A DNA stretch of 37,167 bases from an uncultured Lachnospiraceae bacterium (GTDB lineage: Bacteria; Bacillota; Clostridia; Lachnospirales; Lachnospiraceae), in NCBI GenBank assembly GCA_949893755.1, contig CATLCV010000028.1, positions 1-37,167 on the forward strand, given 5' to 3'. Position 1 is the stretch's first letter, and each line of letters starts with the position of its first letter. The position numbers were made by a program, and so were the translations under genes. This document shows positions 24,560 to 32,236 of the stretch, piece after piece. Below the pieces are notes generated by a model. That model had not been told where the DNA came from and ran no database searches. It worked only from the letters and a program-made list of their open reading frames with translations.

Positions 24560-24576
24560 GCCTTTTTCAAAAATAT

Positions 24577-26694
24577 TTAATCGTTTTTGTTCGATAATAC
24601 CTTTTCTGTGACTGACTTCGGAACCGGTTCGTAGCTTTCGAAGAACATGGAGTAGTTTCCGCGGCCCTGTGTTCTGGAACGCAGGTCAGTCGCATATCCG
24701 AACATCTCGGACAACGGTACGAATGCGCGCACGATCTTGCCGCCGCCCAGGTCGTCCATACCTTCGATCCGTCCGCGCCGTGAGTTGATATCTCCGATGA
24801 TATCTCCCATATACTCTTCCGGCATGGTCACTTCCACCTTCATGATAGGCTCTAACAGGATCGGAGCGCCCTTCTTCATTGCATCCTTGAATGCAAGAGA
24901 ACCTGCGATGTGGAATGCCATCTCACTGGAATCGACTTCATGGTAGGAACCGTCGTATACATTCGCATAGATGCCGACTACCGGGAATCCGCCCAGGATA
25001 CCGGACTTCATCGCTTCCTCGATCCCTTCGCCTACCGCCGGAATGTATTCCTTCGGAATCGCGCCGCCGACAACAGAAGATTCGAACTTGTAAATCTCTT
25101 CTCCGTTGACATCCATGGGTTCGAATTTCACCTTACAATGTCCGTACTGTCCGCGTCCGCCGGACTGCTTCGCGTACTTGCTGTCTACTTCCACAGGCTT
25201 GGTGATGGATTCCTTGTAAGCAACCTGAGGTGCGCCTACATTGGCCTCTACCTTGAACTCACGCAGCAGTCTGTCTACGATGATCTCCAGATGAAGCTCT
25301 CCCATACCTGCGATGATGGTCTGTCCTGTATCCGGATTGGTGTGTGCACGGAATGTCGGGTCTTCCTCCGCAAGCTTCGCGAGGGACTCTCCCAATTTGC
25401 CCTGGGATGCCTTGGTCTTCGGCTCGATCGCGAGCTCGATTACCGGCTCCGGGAATTCCATGGACTCCAGGATGACCGGATGCTGATCGTCACAAATGGT
25501 ATCACCTGTGGTAGTCAGCTTAAATCCGATGGCTGCCGCGATATCTCCGGAGTACACCTTATCCAGTTCCTGTCTCTTGTTGGCATGCATCTGAAGGATA
25601 CGGCCAACACGTTCCTTTTTGCCCTTCGTTGCGTTCAGTACATAAGAACCGGAGTTCACAGTACCGGAATACACACGGAAATAAGCTAATTTTCCTACGA
25701 ACGGGTCTGTCATGATCTTGAATGCCAGTGCGGAGAACGGCTCTTCGTCAGAAGAATGTCTTACGACTTCGTTTCCGTCCGGATCCACGCCCTGAATCGG
25801 CGGGATGTCTGTCGGTGCCGGCATATATTCAAGAATCGCGTCCAAAAGCTTCTGGACACCTTTATTTCTGTAAGCGGTGCCGCAGCAAACCGGTACTGCA
25901 GTACACTCGCATGTTGCCTTGCGAAGCACTCTCTTCATGTCCTCGATGGACGGCTCATTGCCTTCCAGGTATTCCATCATGAGGTCATCGTCCAGATCGC
26001 AGATCTTCTCTACCAATTCTGAACGGTACAGCTCTGCTTCGTCTTTCATTTCTTCCGGAATCTCCGTAATGGAAATGTCATCGCCCTTTTCATCGTTATA
26101 GATGTAGGCTTCCATCTCCATCAGGTCAATGATTCCCTTAAAATCATCTTCCTTGCCGATGGGCAGCTGAAGACAGATTGCATTCTTGCCAAGTCTGGTT
26201 CTGATCTGATCTACTGCATTGTAGAAATCTGCTCCAAGAATATCCATCTTGTTGATGAATGCCATTCTTGGTACATTATACGTGTCAGCCTGACGCCATA
26301 CGTTTTCTGACTGCGGCTCAACACCGCCCTTTGCGCAGAATACGCCGACAGCACCGTCCAGAACACGGAGTGAACGTTCTACCTCTACGGTAAAGTCAAC
26401 GTGTCCCGGCGTATCAATGATGTTGATACGATGCTCCAGAGCGCCTTCCTTCGGCTTTGTATGGTCCTCCAAAGTCCAGTGACAGGTTGTGGCAGCAGAA
26501 GTAATCGTGATACCCCTCTCCTGCTCCTGCTCCATCCAGTCCATGGTAGCAGTTCCTTCGTGAGTATCGCCGATTTTATAGTTCACACCGGTATAGTAAA
26601 GAATACGTTCTGTCAGTGTTGTCTTACCCGCATCAATGTGAGCCATGATACCGATGTTCCTGGTTCTCTCTAATGGGTATTCTCTTCCAGCCAA
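24577..26694 (-). CDS. fusA: elongation factor G
   Basis: 705 residues, full length. It begins [20 protein letters not shown] with the P-loop [15 protein letters not shown], followed by the G2-G4 motifs ([24 protein letters not shown]). Domains II-V are intact, with [14 protein letters not shown] and the domain IV/V segment [16 protein letters not shown]. It catalyses GTP-dependent translocation and, with RRF, ribosome recycling. It lies 28 bases after rpsG, so the two are co-transcribed. Confidence 0.99.
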   Translation of the reverse strand: MAGREYPLERTRNIGIMAHIDAGKTTLTERILYYTGVNYKIGDTHEGTATMDWMEQEQERGITITSAATTCHWTLEDHTKPKEGALEHRINIIDTPGHVDFTVEVERSLRVLDGAVGVFCAKGGVEPQSENVWRQADTYNVPRMAFINKMDILGADFYNAVDQIRTRLGKNAICLQLPIGKEDDFKGIIDLMEMEAYIYNDEKGDDISITEIPEEMKDEAELYRSELVEKICDLDDDLMMEYLEGNEPSIEDMKRVLRKATCECTAVPVCCGTAYRNKGVQKLLDAILEYMPAPTDIPPIQGVDPDGNEVVRHSSDEEPFSALAFKIMTDPFVGKLAYFRVYSGTVNSGSYVLNATKGKKERVGRILQMHANKRQELDKVYSGDIAAAIGFKLTTTGDTICDDQHPVILESMEFPEPVIELAIEPKTKASQGKLGESLAKLAEEDPTFRAHTNPDTGQTIIAGMGELHLEIIVDRLLREFKVEANVGAPQVAYKESITKPVEVDSKYAKQSGGRGQYGHCKVKFEPMDVNGEEIYKFESSVVGGAIPKEYIPAVGEGIEEAMKSGILGGFPVVGIYANVYDGSYHEVDSSEMAFHIAGSLAFKDAMKKGAPILLEPIMKVEVTMPEEYMGDIIGDINSRRGRIEGMDDLGGGKIVRAFVPLSEMFGYATDLRSRTQGRGNYSMFFESYEPVPKSVTEKVLSNKND

Positions 26695-26722
26695 AATCTT
26701 CTCCTCCTATATTTATGCAACT

Positions 26723-27193
26723 TTAAAATCTGTAATGTGCAAACGCCTTGTTTGCCTCTGCCATCTTATGCATATCTTCTTTTCTTTTTACAGATGCGCC
26801 TGTGTTGTTGGACGCATCCAGGATCTCATTCGCAAGCCTTTCTTCCATGGTCTTCTCGCCTCTCTTGCGTGAGAACATGGTCAGCCAGCGCAGAGCCAGA
26901 GCCTGTCTTCTGTCCGCTCTAACCTCGATCGGCACCTGGTATGTGGCACCGCCGATACGTCTTGCTTTTACTTCCAGTACAGGCATGATGTTGTTCATTG
27001 CTTCCTCGAACACATCGATCGCCGGCTTGTCAGCCTTCGCTTCAACTCTTTCAAATGCTCCGTATACAATCTTCTGAGCTACACCCTTCTTACCATCCAG
27101 CATAATGTTGTTGATAAGCTTGGTAACAACCTTATTGTTGTATATTGGATCCGCTAATACATCTCTTTTTTGAGTATGTCCTTTACGTGGCAC
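26723..27193 (-). CDS. rpsG: 30S ribosomal protein S7
   Basis: 156 residues from a GTG start at 27193 with AGGAGGG seven bases upstream; an upstream in-frame start lies ahead of this site and is not supported. The protein starts [19 protein letters not shown] after the initiator. Conserved segments are [38 protein letters not shown] and [21 protein letters not shown]7 nucleates assembly of the 30S head by binding 16S rRNA and can repress its own operon in E. coli. Unusually, rpsL is 464 bases away rather than immediately upstream. Confidence 0.98.
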   Translation of the reverse strand: MPRKGHTQKRDVLADPIYNNKVVTKLINNIMLDGKKGVAQKIVYGAFERVEAKADKPAIDVFEEAMNNIMPVLEVKARRIGGATYQVPIEVRADRRQALALRWLTMFSRKRGEKTMEERLANEILDASNNTGASVKRKEDMHKMAEANKAFAHYRF

Positions 27194-27657
27194 GGTCCTT
27201 CCCTCCTTAATCATCATTTTCCGGATAACCGGAGATTAAATCATCGGTACTCACATGTGTCTCTCTATGGAAATCGCATTGGAACTGTAGGGAAATAAGC
27301 TGAACCAGATGCGCAGGATCTTTCTTCGTCAGTACCTGTCAAAAACCGGAGATGTACCGGGGTACATTGAGGATTTTTGACATGTGCTGCCGGAGAAAAA
27401 GACAAGCAGATGGTTTAGATTATTTTCATACAGTTTCATGGCATGTGCTCGTGGCTGAAAGGGACCAATCTATGCCCGGGGCTGCCGGGCAGTATAATCC
27501 GCAACCTACGATTCATCATAGTTCTGTTTGTGATACGATTTAACTTTGTAGTCTTCGGTAGTTCTTCGCTGCTTCACAAGGAAGTTCTTCGCCGCTTCGC
27601 ATCGAAGAACAAAGTAAACACTAAATTCATGACGCGCATGCGTCATTTATTAAGTGT
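27194..27657. other. 464-bp palindrome-rich spacer between rpsL and rpsG
   Basis: No convincing ORF. On the transcribed (minus) strand it contains a 54-bp inverted repeat starting at the rpsL stop (AAAGTAAACACT 27611-27622 with AGTGTTTACTTT 27653-27664, and an inner perfect ATGACGC/GCGTCAT at 27629-27646). It also has GTTCTTCG (27584-27591) with CGAAGAAC (27603-27610), a 15-base direct repeat with one mismatch (27561-27575 and 27584-27598), and a 46-bp imperfect inverted repeat (TGTCAAAAA 27337-27345 with TTTTTGACA 27374-27382, centred on ATGTACC-GG-GGTACAT). A TTGACA at 27337-27342 (minus strand) could be part of a second promoter, but its -10 is poor. Confidence 0.6.
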
Positions 27658-28080
27658 TTACTTTTTAGCGTCTTTTGGTCTCTTTGCGCCGTACTTGGAA
27701 CGTGCCTGTCTTCTCTTGGCAACTCCCGCCGTATCAAGCGTACCTCTGATGATGTGGTATCTTGTACCAGGCAGGTCCTTTACTCTTCCTCCACGGATCA
27801 TAACTACGCTATGCTCCTGCAGGTTGTGTCCTTCACCCGGAATGTAGCTTGTTACTTCGATTCCATTAGACAGACGTACTCTGGCGATCTTCCTCAGAGC
27901 AGAGTTCGGCTTCTTCGGTGTCGCTGTCTTTACTGCGGTACATACACCTCTCTTCTGCGGTGCGGATGCATCTGTCGCACGCTTCTTCAGAGAATTGTAA
28001 CCCTTCTGAAGTGCAGGTGCCGTAGATTTCTTCTCAGAAGTCTGACGTCCTTTTCTAACTAACTGGTTAAATGTTGGCAT
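27658..28080 (-). CDS. rpsL: 30S ribosomal protein S12
   Basis: 140 residues, with the 13-16-residue insertion after residue 22 ([18 protein letters not shown]) that is typical of Firmicutes S12. The decoding-centre loop [17 protein letters not shown] is intact, with lysine at the streptomycin-sensitive position (about 56, E. coli Lys42). The [20 protein letters not shown] loop is also intact. S12 controls accuracy in the A site. GGAGGTG precedes the ATG. A promoter lies at 28250-28278, giving a leader of about 160 bases. The stop codon lies inside the arm of a long inverted repeat that runs into the spacer toward rpsG. Confidence 0.98.
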   Translation of the reverse strand: MPTFNQLVRKGRQTSEKKSTAPALQKGYNSLKKRATDASAPQKRGVCTAVKTATPKKPNSALRKIARVRLSNGIEVTSYIPGEGHNLQEHSVVMIRGGRVKDLPGTRYHIIRGTLDTAGVAKRRQARSKYGAKRPKDAKK

Positions 28081-28249
28081 TTTTTCACCTCCTACGATTC
28101 TTTCGTTTTTCCCGTATGTGATACAGACTTTTGTACCATACGGAAATGGCTGCAGATAATTCTCATTACCTATATCCCCGTTGGACTTCTGATGCCCGAC
28201 AGGGTAATTCCGTACACAAAAATGAATGCATCTCCGTGCACGCTAGACT

Positions 28250-28278
28250 AGTTTATTACGTTTTTTTCAGAAAGTCAA
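28250..28278 (-). promoter_or_regulatory. rpsL (str operon) promoter
   Basis: On the minus strand: TTGACT (complement of 28273-28278), a 17-base spacer, and TAAACT (complement of 28250-28255). The leader that follows includes CCGTATG and CATACGG as a potential hairpin shortly before the rpsL ribosome site. It is back to back with xpt. Confidence 0.7.
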
Positions 28279-28345
28279 GGACTTTTGGAGAAAAATGTGG
28301 TAAACTCAGGATATATGGAAAAAGGATTTGGAAAGGAGACGAAGG

Positions 28346-28930
28346 ATGAACTTTTTAGAAGAGAGAATTTTGAGCGACGGCATGGTAAAAGAGGGAAATG
28401 TATTGAAGGTAGACAGCTTTCTGAATCACCAGATGGACATCGGACTGTTTGACCAGATGGGGGCGGAATTCAAACGGCGCTTTGCGGACACGCCTGTTAC
28501 GAAGATCCTGACCATCGAGGCTTCCGGAATCGGGATCGCCTGTCTGGCCGCACGGCATTTCCAGGTGCCGGTCATATTTGCGAAGAAGTCAAAAAGCATC
28601 AACCTGGAAGGGGATATGTATGTGGCAGAGGTAGAATCCTTTACGCATAAATGTAAAAACAACGTGATCGTGGCACAAAAGTTTCTGGATTCCCGGGACC
28701 ACATCCTGATCATTGATGATTTCCTGGCAAACGGCTGCGCGCTGCAGGGGCTGATCCAGATCACCCAGATGGCCGGAGCTACGGTAGCCGGGATCGGGAT
28801 CGCGATTGAAAAGGGATTCCAGCAGGGCGGACAGATCATACGGAATCTCGGATTCCAGCTGGAATCCCTGGCGATCGTGGAGAGCATGGACGCGGAGACC
28901 GGTGTCATCACATTCCGGGAGCAGGCATAA
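28346..28930 (+). CDS. xpt: xanthine phosphoribosyltransferase
   Basis: 194 residues from the ATG at 28346 (AAAGGAG seven bases upstream; the longer frame has no ribosome site). It begins [20 protein letters not shown], as in B. subtilis Xpt. Conserved parts are [36 protein letters not shown] and the PRPP-binding loop [19 protein letters not shown]. It salvages xanthine to XMP in the cytosol. Bacillus xpt is controlled by a guanine riboswitch; only about 65 bases separate this start from the divergent rpsL promoter and no purine aptamer is visible. It is a single-gene unit. Confidence 0.95.
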   Translation: MNFLEERILSDGMVKEGNVLKVDSFLNHQMDIGLFDQMGAEFKRRFADTPVTKILTIEASGIGIACLAARHFQVPVIFAKKSKSINLEGDMYVAEVESFTHKCKNNVIVAQKFLDSRDHILIIDDFLANGCALQGLIQITQMAGATVAGIGIAIEKGFQQGGQIIRNLGFQLESLAIVESMDAETGVITFREQA

Positions 28931-29031
28931 TACGGCGCAGGAATCGCAATATAAATAAGAACTTAGAGCTGTCCGCAACCCAAAATCCGGAAGGACATAC
29001 ATAATATTTCATAGAAGTGAGGCGATCGTAT

Positions 29032-29199
29032 ATGGAAAGGAACGGGGAAATGATCCAGAAGCTGAAGGACGTAAAAAGTATACTGGTTTCCAAAGAACTG
29101 CGCGGCGACGACTGGGACGATATGCAGGCGGCCGTGTCCAGACTGGAAGAAGTTGTTTCTTATATTAATGACTGCAGCGGAAAAGGGATTGAGTTCTAA
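29032..29199 (+). CDS. hypothetical 55-residue protein
   Basis: Begins MERNGEMIQKLKDVKSILVS at the ATG at 29032, with GTGAGG nine bases upstream; an internal ATG six codons on also has a purine-rich sequence before it. The rest (DDWDDMQAAVSRLEEVVSYI) is an amphipathic, acidic helix that could form a coiled coil. There is no membrane segment and no family that I recognise. It is followed by a good terminator at 29242-29268, which supports a real transcript. It follows xpt by about 100 bases in the same direction and may be read from the same promoter. Confidence 0.6.
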   Translation: MERNGEMIQKLKDVKSILVSKELRGDDWDDMQAAVSRLEEVVSYINDCSGKGIEF

Positions 29200-29241
29200 A
29201 TTTACACAATGCGCTGGTTCAGGTACGGCAAATGATTTTTT

Positions 29242-29268
29242 AAGGACTGCTCAGGCGGTCCTTTTTTT
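29242..29268 (+). terminator. rho-independent terminator
   Basis: AAGGACTGC pairs with GGCGGTCCT across TCA (29242-29261), followed by seven T (29262-29268). It ends the xpt / small-protein transcript. Confidence 0.85.
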
Positions 29269-29313
29269 CATATCGTCTGTTCTGATTTACCGCCCTAAAA
29301 ATTTCATATTTAC

Positions 29314-29375
29314 TTGACAATTCACTTGACAATTCCAGACTATTAGTGTAGTCTATAATTAGACTATTGCAATAG
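29314..29375 (+). promoter_or_regulatory. promoter and operator region of the BlaI-type repressor gene
   Basis: Two tandem copies of ACTTGACAATTC place TTGACA at 29314-29319 and 29326-29331. TAGTCT (29349-29354) is 17 bases after the second and TATAAT is at 29354-29359. Three overlapping palindromes cover the -10/start area: GACTA-ttagtg-TAGTC (29338-29353), TAGTCTA-TAAT-TAGACTA (29349-29366) and CTATTGCAATAG (29364-29375). This is the expected layout for autorepression by the BlaI-type dimer encoded just downstream. Confidence 0.75.
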
Positions 29376-29398
29376 TATGAAAGCAGGTGTATCGTATC

Positions 29399-29752
29399 AT
29401 GAAATTTTATGATTCCGAATTAAAGGTAATGGATTTATTATGGCGGAACGGAGCATTGTCCGCAAAGCAGATTGCCGATGAGCTGAAGCATTCCATCGGC
29501 TGGAACAAAAATACCTCCTACACGGTCATCAAGAAGCTGGTGGATAAAGGAGCCGTCAGACGCACGGAGCCCGGTTTTTTCTGCACCCCGCTGATCGAGC
29601 AGGAAGCCGCAAGACAGTCGGCATTGACAGAGGTTTTGGATAAGTTTTACCAGGGTTCCGTGGGGCTTTTATTCGCATCGCTGCTGACCCGCGAAAGCTT
29701 ATCTCCGGAGGAAGTGGAACAGCTTCGAAGCATGATCGAGGAAAGGAAATAA
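29399..29752 (+). CDS. BlaI/MecI/CopY family transcriptional repressor
   Basis: 117 residues from the ATG at 29399 (GCAGGTG upstream; a GTG four codons earlier is also open). The N-terminal winged helix is characteristic: YDSELKVMDLLWRNGALSAK, QIADELKHSIGWNKNTSYTV and IKKLVDKGAVRRTEPGFFC. The C-terminal dimerisation helices follow (EEVEQLRSMIEERK at the end). In the bla/mec systems, the repressor is removed by proteolysis triggered by the membrane BlaR1/MecR1 protease. Here the M56 peptidase gene starts 12 bases downstream, which is the expected partner. Palindromes in the promoter are likely its own operator. No beta-lactamase gene is nearby, so the regulated target is unknown. Confidence 0.93.
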   Translation: MKFYDSELKVMDLLWRNGALSAKQIADELKHSIGWNKNTSYTVIKKLVDKGAVRRTEPGFFCTPLIEQEAARQSALTEVLDKFYQGSVGLLFASLLTRESLSPEEVEQLRSMIEERK

Positions 29753-29763
29753 GGTGAAGGCAT

Positions 29764-30753
29764 ATGGCAGTATTACAGTTTAAGACGGCCCTGCTCATCC
29801 TGGGAGCTGCTGCCGGGAGGAAGCACCTCATCCGCTCCTTTTGTCCGCGCACCCTGGAATGCCTGTGGATGCTGATCGGTATACGGCTCCTGCTTCCGCA
29901 GGACATCGGTATTCCGATCCTGAGCATCCCGCATTCACCAGAGCAGTATTCCTATGGTCTGGCTGCCGGACTGCCGGATTGTCTCATATGGATACTCCGG
30001 GGCGGAACCGGGATCGCTCTTCTGATTCTTCTGGCAGACTATATCTGTTTTTACAGCCGGATGAAGCAAAAAGAAGTACTGCAAAATGAGATCGTCTGCC
30101 GCTGGGCAGAGTCGCATTCCTGCAGACCGCATTTTTGTATATATACTTCGCCCGCGGCCGTCTCGCCGATCGTATATGGCCTGCTCTGTCCGAAGATCGT
30201 CCTGCCCGCGCAGCAGTACAGCGCTGCTCAATACGAATATATTTTGCTGCATGAGTGGATGCATATCCGGCGGCTGGACCTGTGGAAGAAGGTATTTATG
30301 ATAACAGCCGCGGTACTGAACTGGTACAATCCGGCATGCTGGCTGATGCTGCTGCTCTTCAATCGGGATCTGGAATTGGCCTGCGATGCGGATGTGCTCC
30401 GGACATTAAGTAAAGAAGAACATGCAGGATATGCACATACTCTGCTGGACTGTTATTGCCGGATGACTCCGTCCGCCATATTGGGAACCGGATTTTTAAG
30501 CGGATTACTTCAAGAAAGGATTGGTGCAATCATGAATCAGAAAAAAATGTCTATAAAAACAAAATGCTGTGCAGTATTTCTTTTAGCAGGGCTGTTCCCG
30601 GCAATATTTGGAATCATCTCTGTCCATGCCGAGATGCCGGAGGAAATGCCCGCTCTGGTCGGAAAAACACTTCCGGAGGCAGAGTCACTTTTGCAGGAAG
30701 CCGGGCACGAGTATGCATGGAGTGTTGAGGATGCCAGTACAACGATGCATTAA
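29764..30753 (+). CDS. M56 family (BlaR1-like) membrane metallopeptidase with PASTA-like tail
   Basis: 329 residues. Membrane segments are suggested near residues 5-17, 33-48 and 75-97, with another at about 267-287. The zinc motif is LLHEWMHIRR (HExxH at 163-167), followed by the third ligand region DLELACDAD (203-210), the BlaR1/MecR1 catalytic domain. After the last membrane helix there are about 40 extracellular residues. Classical BlaR1 has a 250-residue penicillin-binding sensor there; this protein instead has MPALVGKTLPEAESLLQEAG, which resembles the start of a PASTA repeat (peptidoglycan/beta-lactam-binding in Ser/Thr kinases and PBPs). The PASTA-like part is only about half a usual repeat. 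It likely senses cell-wall state and triggers cleavage of the BlaI-type repressor encoded just upstream. Confidence 0.85.
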   Translation: MAVLQFKTALLILGAAAGRKHLIRSFCPRTLECLWMLIGIRLLLPQDIGIPILSIPHSPEQYSYGLAAGLPDCLIWILRGGTGIALLILLADYICFYSRMKQKEVLQNEIVCRWAESHSCRPHFCIYTSPAAVSPIVYGLLCPKIVLPAQQYSAAQYEYILLHEWMHIRRLDLWKKVFMITAAVLNWYNPACWLMLLLFNRDLELACDADVLRTLSKEEHAGYAHTLLDCYCRMTPSAILGTGFLSGLLQERIGAIMNQKKMSIKTKCCAVFLLAGLFPAIFGIISVHAEMPEEMPALVGKTLPEAESLLQEAGHEYAWSVEDASTTMH

Positions 30754-30844
30754 TAATCGAGTAAACATCGCCCGCTACAACATCGCTGCGTTGGAATCAG
30801 CCAACGATGCTGTCGGTTGATCGGCCTTATCAGCACTTTTGGTC

Positions 30845-30955
30845 AAAAAGGAAGAAGCCCGTAGGAATATCTAGTACTCCATCCGGCCAGAAATTGAACT
30901 CCTGACTGGATGGGGTACCAGCGATTTCTGCGGAATTCTTCTTTTTTCCTTTTCT
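30845..30955 (+). terminator. long branched hairpin ending in a U run
   Basis: An outer stem pairs GAAGAA (30851-30856) with TTCTTC (30936-30941) and CCGTAGGAAT (30859-30868) with ATTTCTGCGG (30924-30933). An inner stem pairs GTACTCCATCC (30874-30884) with GGATGGGGTAC (30908-30918). T-rich sequence (TTCTTCTTTTTTCC) completes it. It could be the terminator of the BlaI/M56 operon or a small structured RNA. The rest of 30754-31112 shows no gene. Confidence 0.55.
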
Positions 30956-31077
30956 AATCCCCTTTGTCATTTCTTTGGCGGATGAGCACGGATCCCTTCA
31001 TTCAGGAACTGCTGGCAAATCGGGAAAAATTTTTGAAAAAATTGTAATCTTTTCTTTCATTTTGAGACAAGATGTGC

Positions 31078-31083
31078 TATAAT
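31078..31083 (+). promoter_or_regulatory. -10 box of the tRNA-Ala promoter
   Basis: A perfect TATAAT lies 29 bases before the tRNA-Ala 5' end. The -35 is weak (TTTCAT-like at 16-17 bases). Confidence 0.5.
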
Positions 31084-31112
31084 AACCAAGTCGGCAAGAA
31101 ATCGACGTGATT

Positions 31113-31185
31113 GGGGTATTAGCGCAGTTGGGAGCGCGCAACATTCGCATTGTTGAGGCCAGGGGTTCGAATCCCCTATACTCCA
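31113..31185 (+). tRNA. tRNA-Ala (anticodon CGC)
   Basis: The cloverleaf is complete: acceptor GGGGTAT with ATACTCC (one G-U), D stem GCGC/GCGC, anticodon stem CAACA/TGTTG with loop TTCGCAT (anticodon CGC, reads GCG), T arm AGGGG-TTCGAAT-CCCCT, discriminator A. CCA is not encoded and must be added. Confidence 0.93.
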
Positions 31186-31252
31186 TGACAAAAAGCATAG
31201 CATGAACGGGCAGGTTCGGCTATGCTTTTTTTATATTTTGGGAAACAAAAAA

Positions 31253-31323
31253 AGCGGGTGATGGGAATCGAACCCACGTATCCAGCTTGGAAGGCTGGTG
31301 TTCTACCATTGAACTACACCCGC
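31253..31323 (-). tRNA. tRNA-Gly (anticodon TCC)
   Basis: On the minus strand the acceptor GCGGGTG pairs with CACCCGC. The anticodon stem CCAGC/GCTGG holds loop CTTCCAA (anticodon TCC). The T arm is GTGGG-TTCGATT-CCCAT-like, and the discriminator is T. CCA is not encoded. It lies downstream of tRNA-Leu on the same strand. Confidence 0.93.
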
Positions 31324-31395
31324 ATGATCTGTCTATTCAGTTTGACATTAAATACCGGAATCCTTAATATGTGGACTCCGGTAATCTTCACCGAG

Positions 31396-31479
31396 TGCGG
31401 AAGAAGAGACTTGAACTCTCACAGGATAAACTCCCACTAGAACCTGAATCTAGCGCGTCTGCCATTCCGCCACTTCCGC
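31396..31479 (-). tRNA. tRNA-Leu (anticodon CAG)
   Basis: 84 bases with the long variable arm of a class II tRNA. On the minus strand the acceptor GCGGAAG pairs with CTTCCGC. The anticodon stem CTAGA/TCTAG holds loop TTCAGGT (anticodon CAG). The T arm contains GAG-TTCAAGT-CTC and the discriminator is A. CCA is not encoded. Confidence 0.93.
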
Positions 31480-31491
31480 TCGACGAATGAT

Positions 31492-31520
31492 AGTATATCA
31501 TATACCCTGATATTTGTAAA
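31492..31520 (-). promoter_or_regulatory. promoter of the tRNA-Leu / tRNA-Gly unit
   Basis: On the minus strand: TTTACA (complement of 31515-31520), a 17-base spacer, and TATACT (complement of 31492-31497), about 13 bases before the tRNA-Leu 5' end. Confidence 0.75.
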
Positions 31521-31591
31521 CCCCTATTTTAAAATATTTTCAAATTTTTCGTATTTTTTGTAAATTCATGTAAATAAGAATATGGCAAATT

Positions 31592-32008
31592 TCAGCTGTT
31601 CTTAATAAATGTCGTACTGCACTTCGGGCATTTGACCTCGATCTTTCCTTTTCCCCTCGGAATCCGGATCTTCTGCTTGCACTCCGGGCATCTGTAGATG
31701 TGGTAGACTTTTCTCTGCCGCAGCATGGAAATCTGCTTCCGGAAAAATCTGCGGATCCCGCTGGTGCGGACAAGAAATGCCTGATTCTGGGCATAACATT
31801 TTGTCACATTTTTTGAGATCAGCCGATAATAGCAGTAGATGATGACCGACCAGCCGATCAGAAAGCAGACCAGGCCGGTATTCTTCCCCGTGAATGCTGA
31901 TGAGATCAGAATCATGACCAGACCTGCTGCCATGAGAAACTTTGTAAGCGCATCTGCCCCATAGGCTCCGTATCTTCCCTGCATAAAATGTATGATTTTT
32001 TCTTTCAT
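31592..32008 (-). CDS. membrane protein with C-terminal zinc ribbon
   Basis: 138 residues from the ATG at 32008, which has AAAGGTGG upstream; the frame is open a further 45 codons without support. Two membrane helices are evident (about 20-40 and 46-66). They are followed by a basic stretch (RRFFRKQISMLRQRKVYHIY) and a C-terminal zinc ribbon with two knuckles, CPEC and CPKC (YRCPECKQKIRIPRGKGK, VKCPKCSTTFIKNS). The zinc-ribbon spacing resembles MJ0042-type ribbons. The function is unknown; the ribbon likely faces the cytosol. It lies downstream of the Gld-type ABC operon in the same direction, about 230 bases after it. Confidence 0.75.
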   Translation of the reverse strand: MKEKIIHFMQGRYGAYGADALTKFLMAAGLVMILISSAFTGKNTGLVCFLIGWSVIIYCYYRLISKNVTKCYAQNQAFLVRTSGIRRFFRKQISMLRQRKVYHIYRCPECKQKIRIPRGKGKIEVKCPKCSTTFIKNS

Positions 32009-32044
32009 TGCCAGCCCACCTTTATGTTTTTTCATCTGAAATCT

Positions 32045-32092
32045 CCGGCCAGTCAAAAGCTCCGCATATAAAACGAAGCTTTTGACTACCGG
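32045..32092. repeat. perfect inverted repeat upstream of the zinc-ribbon gene
   Basis: AGTCAAAAGCT (32051-32061) and AGCTTTTGACT (32077-32087) are perfect complements, extended by CCGG at both ends (32045-32048, 32089-32092). No T run follows on either strand, so it is not an ordinary terminator. It could stabilise the mRNA end of the ABC operon. Confidence 0.5.
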
Positions 32093-32236
32093 ATTATGAA
32101 TTTGTATGACTGCTATTTTCCACTGTTTTTTCAAAATTGTCAATAAATTTCATATAAAATCTTATAAAATCGACATCATGTAGTCACTGATCATTCCGGA
32201 ACCATACACTACGCTGCACATCCACTGTCATCCTTT

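Noticed and set aside
28280..28345. Guanine/xanthine riboswitch before xpt
   Set aside because: The gap between the rpsL promoter and xpt is only about 65 bases and shows none of the purine aptamer core.
30998..31198. 66-codon minus-strand frame across tRNA-Ala
   Set aside because: It is the antisense of a tRNA gene, a well-known source of false protein annotations.
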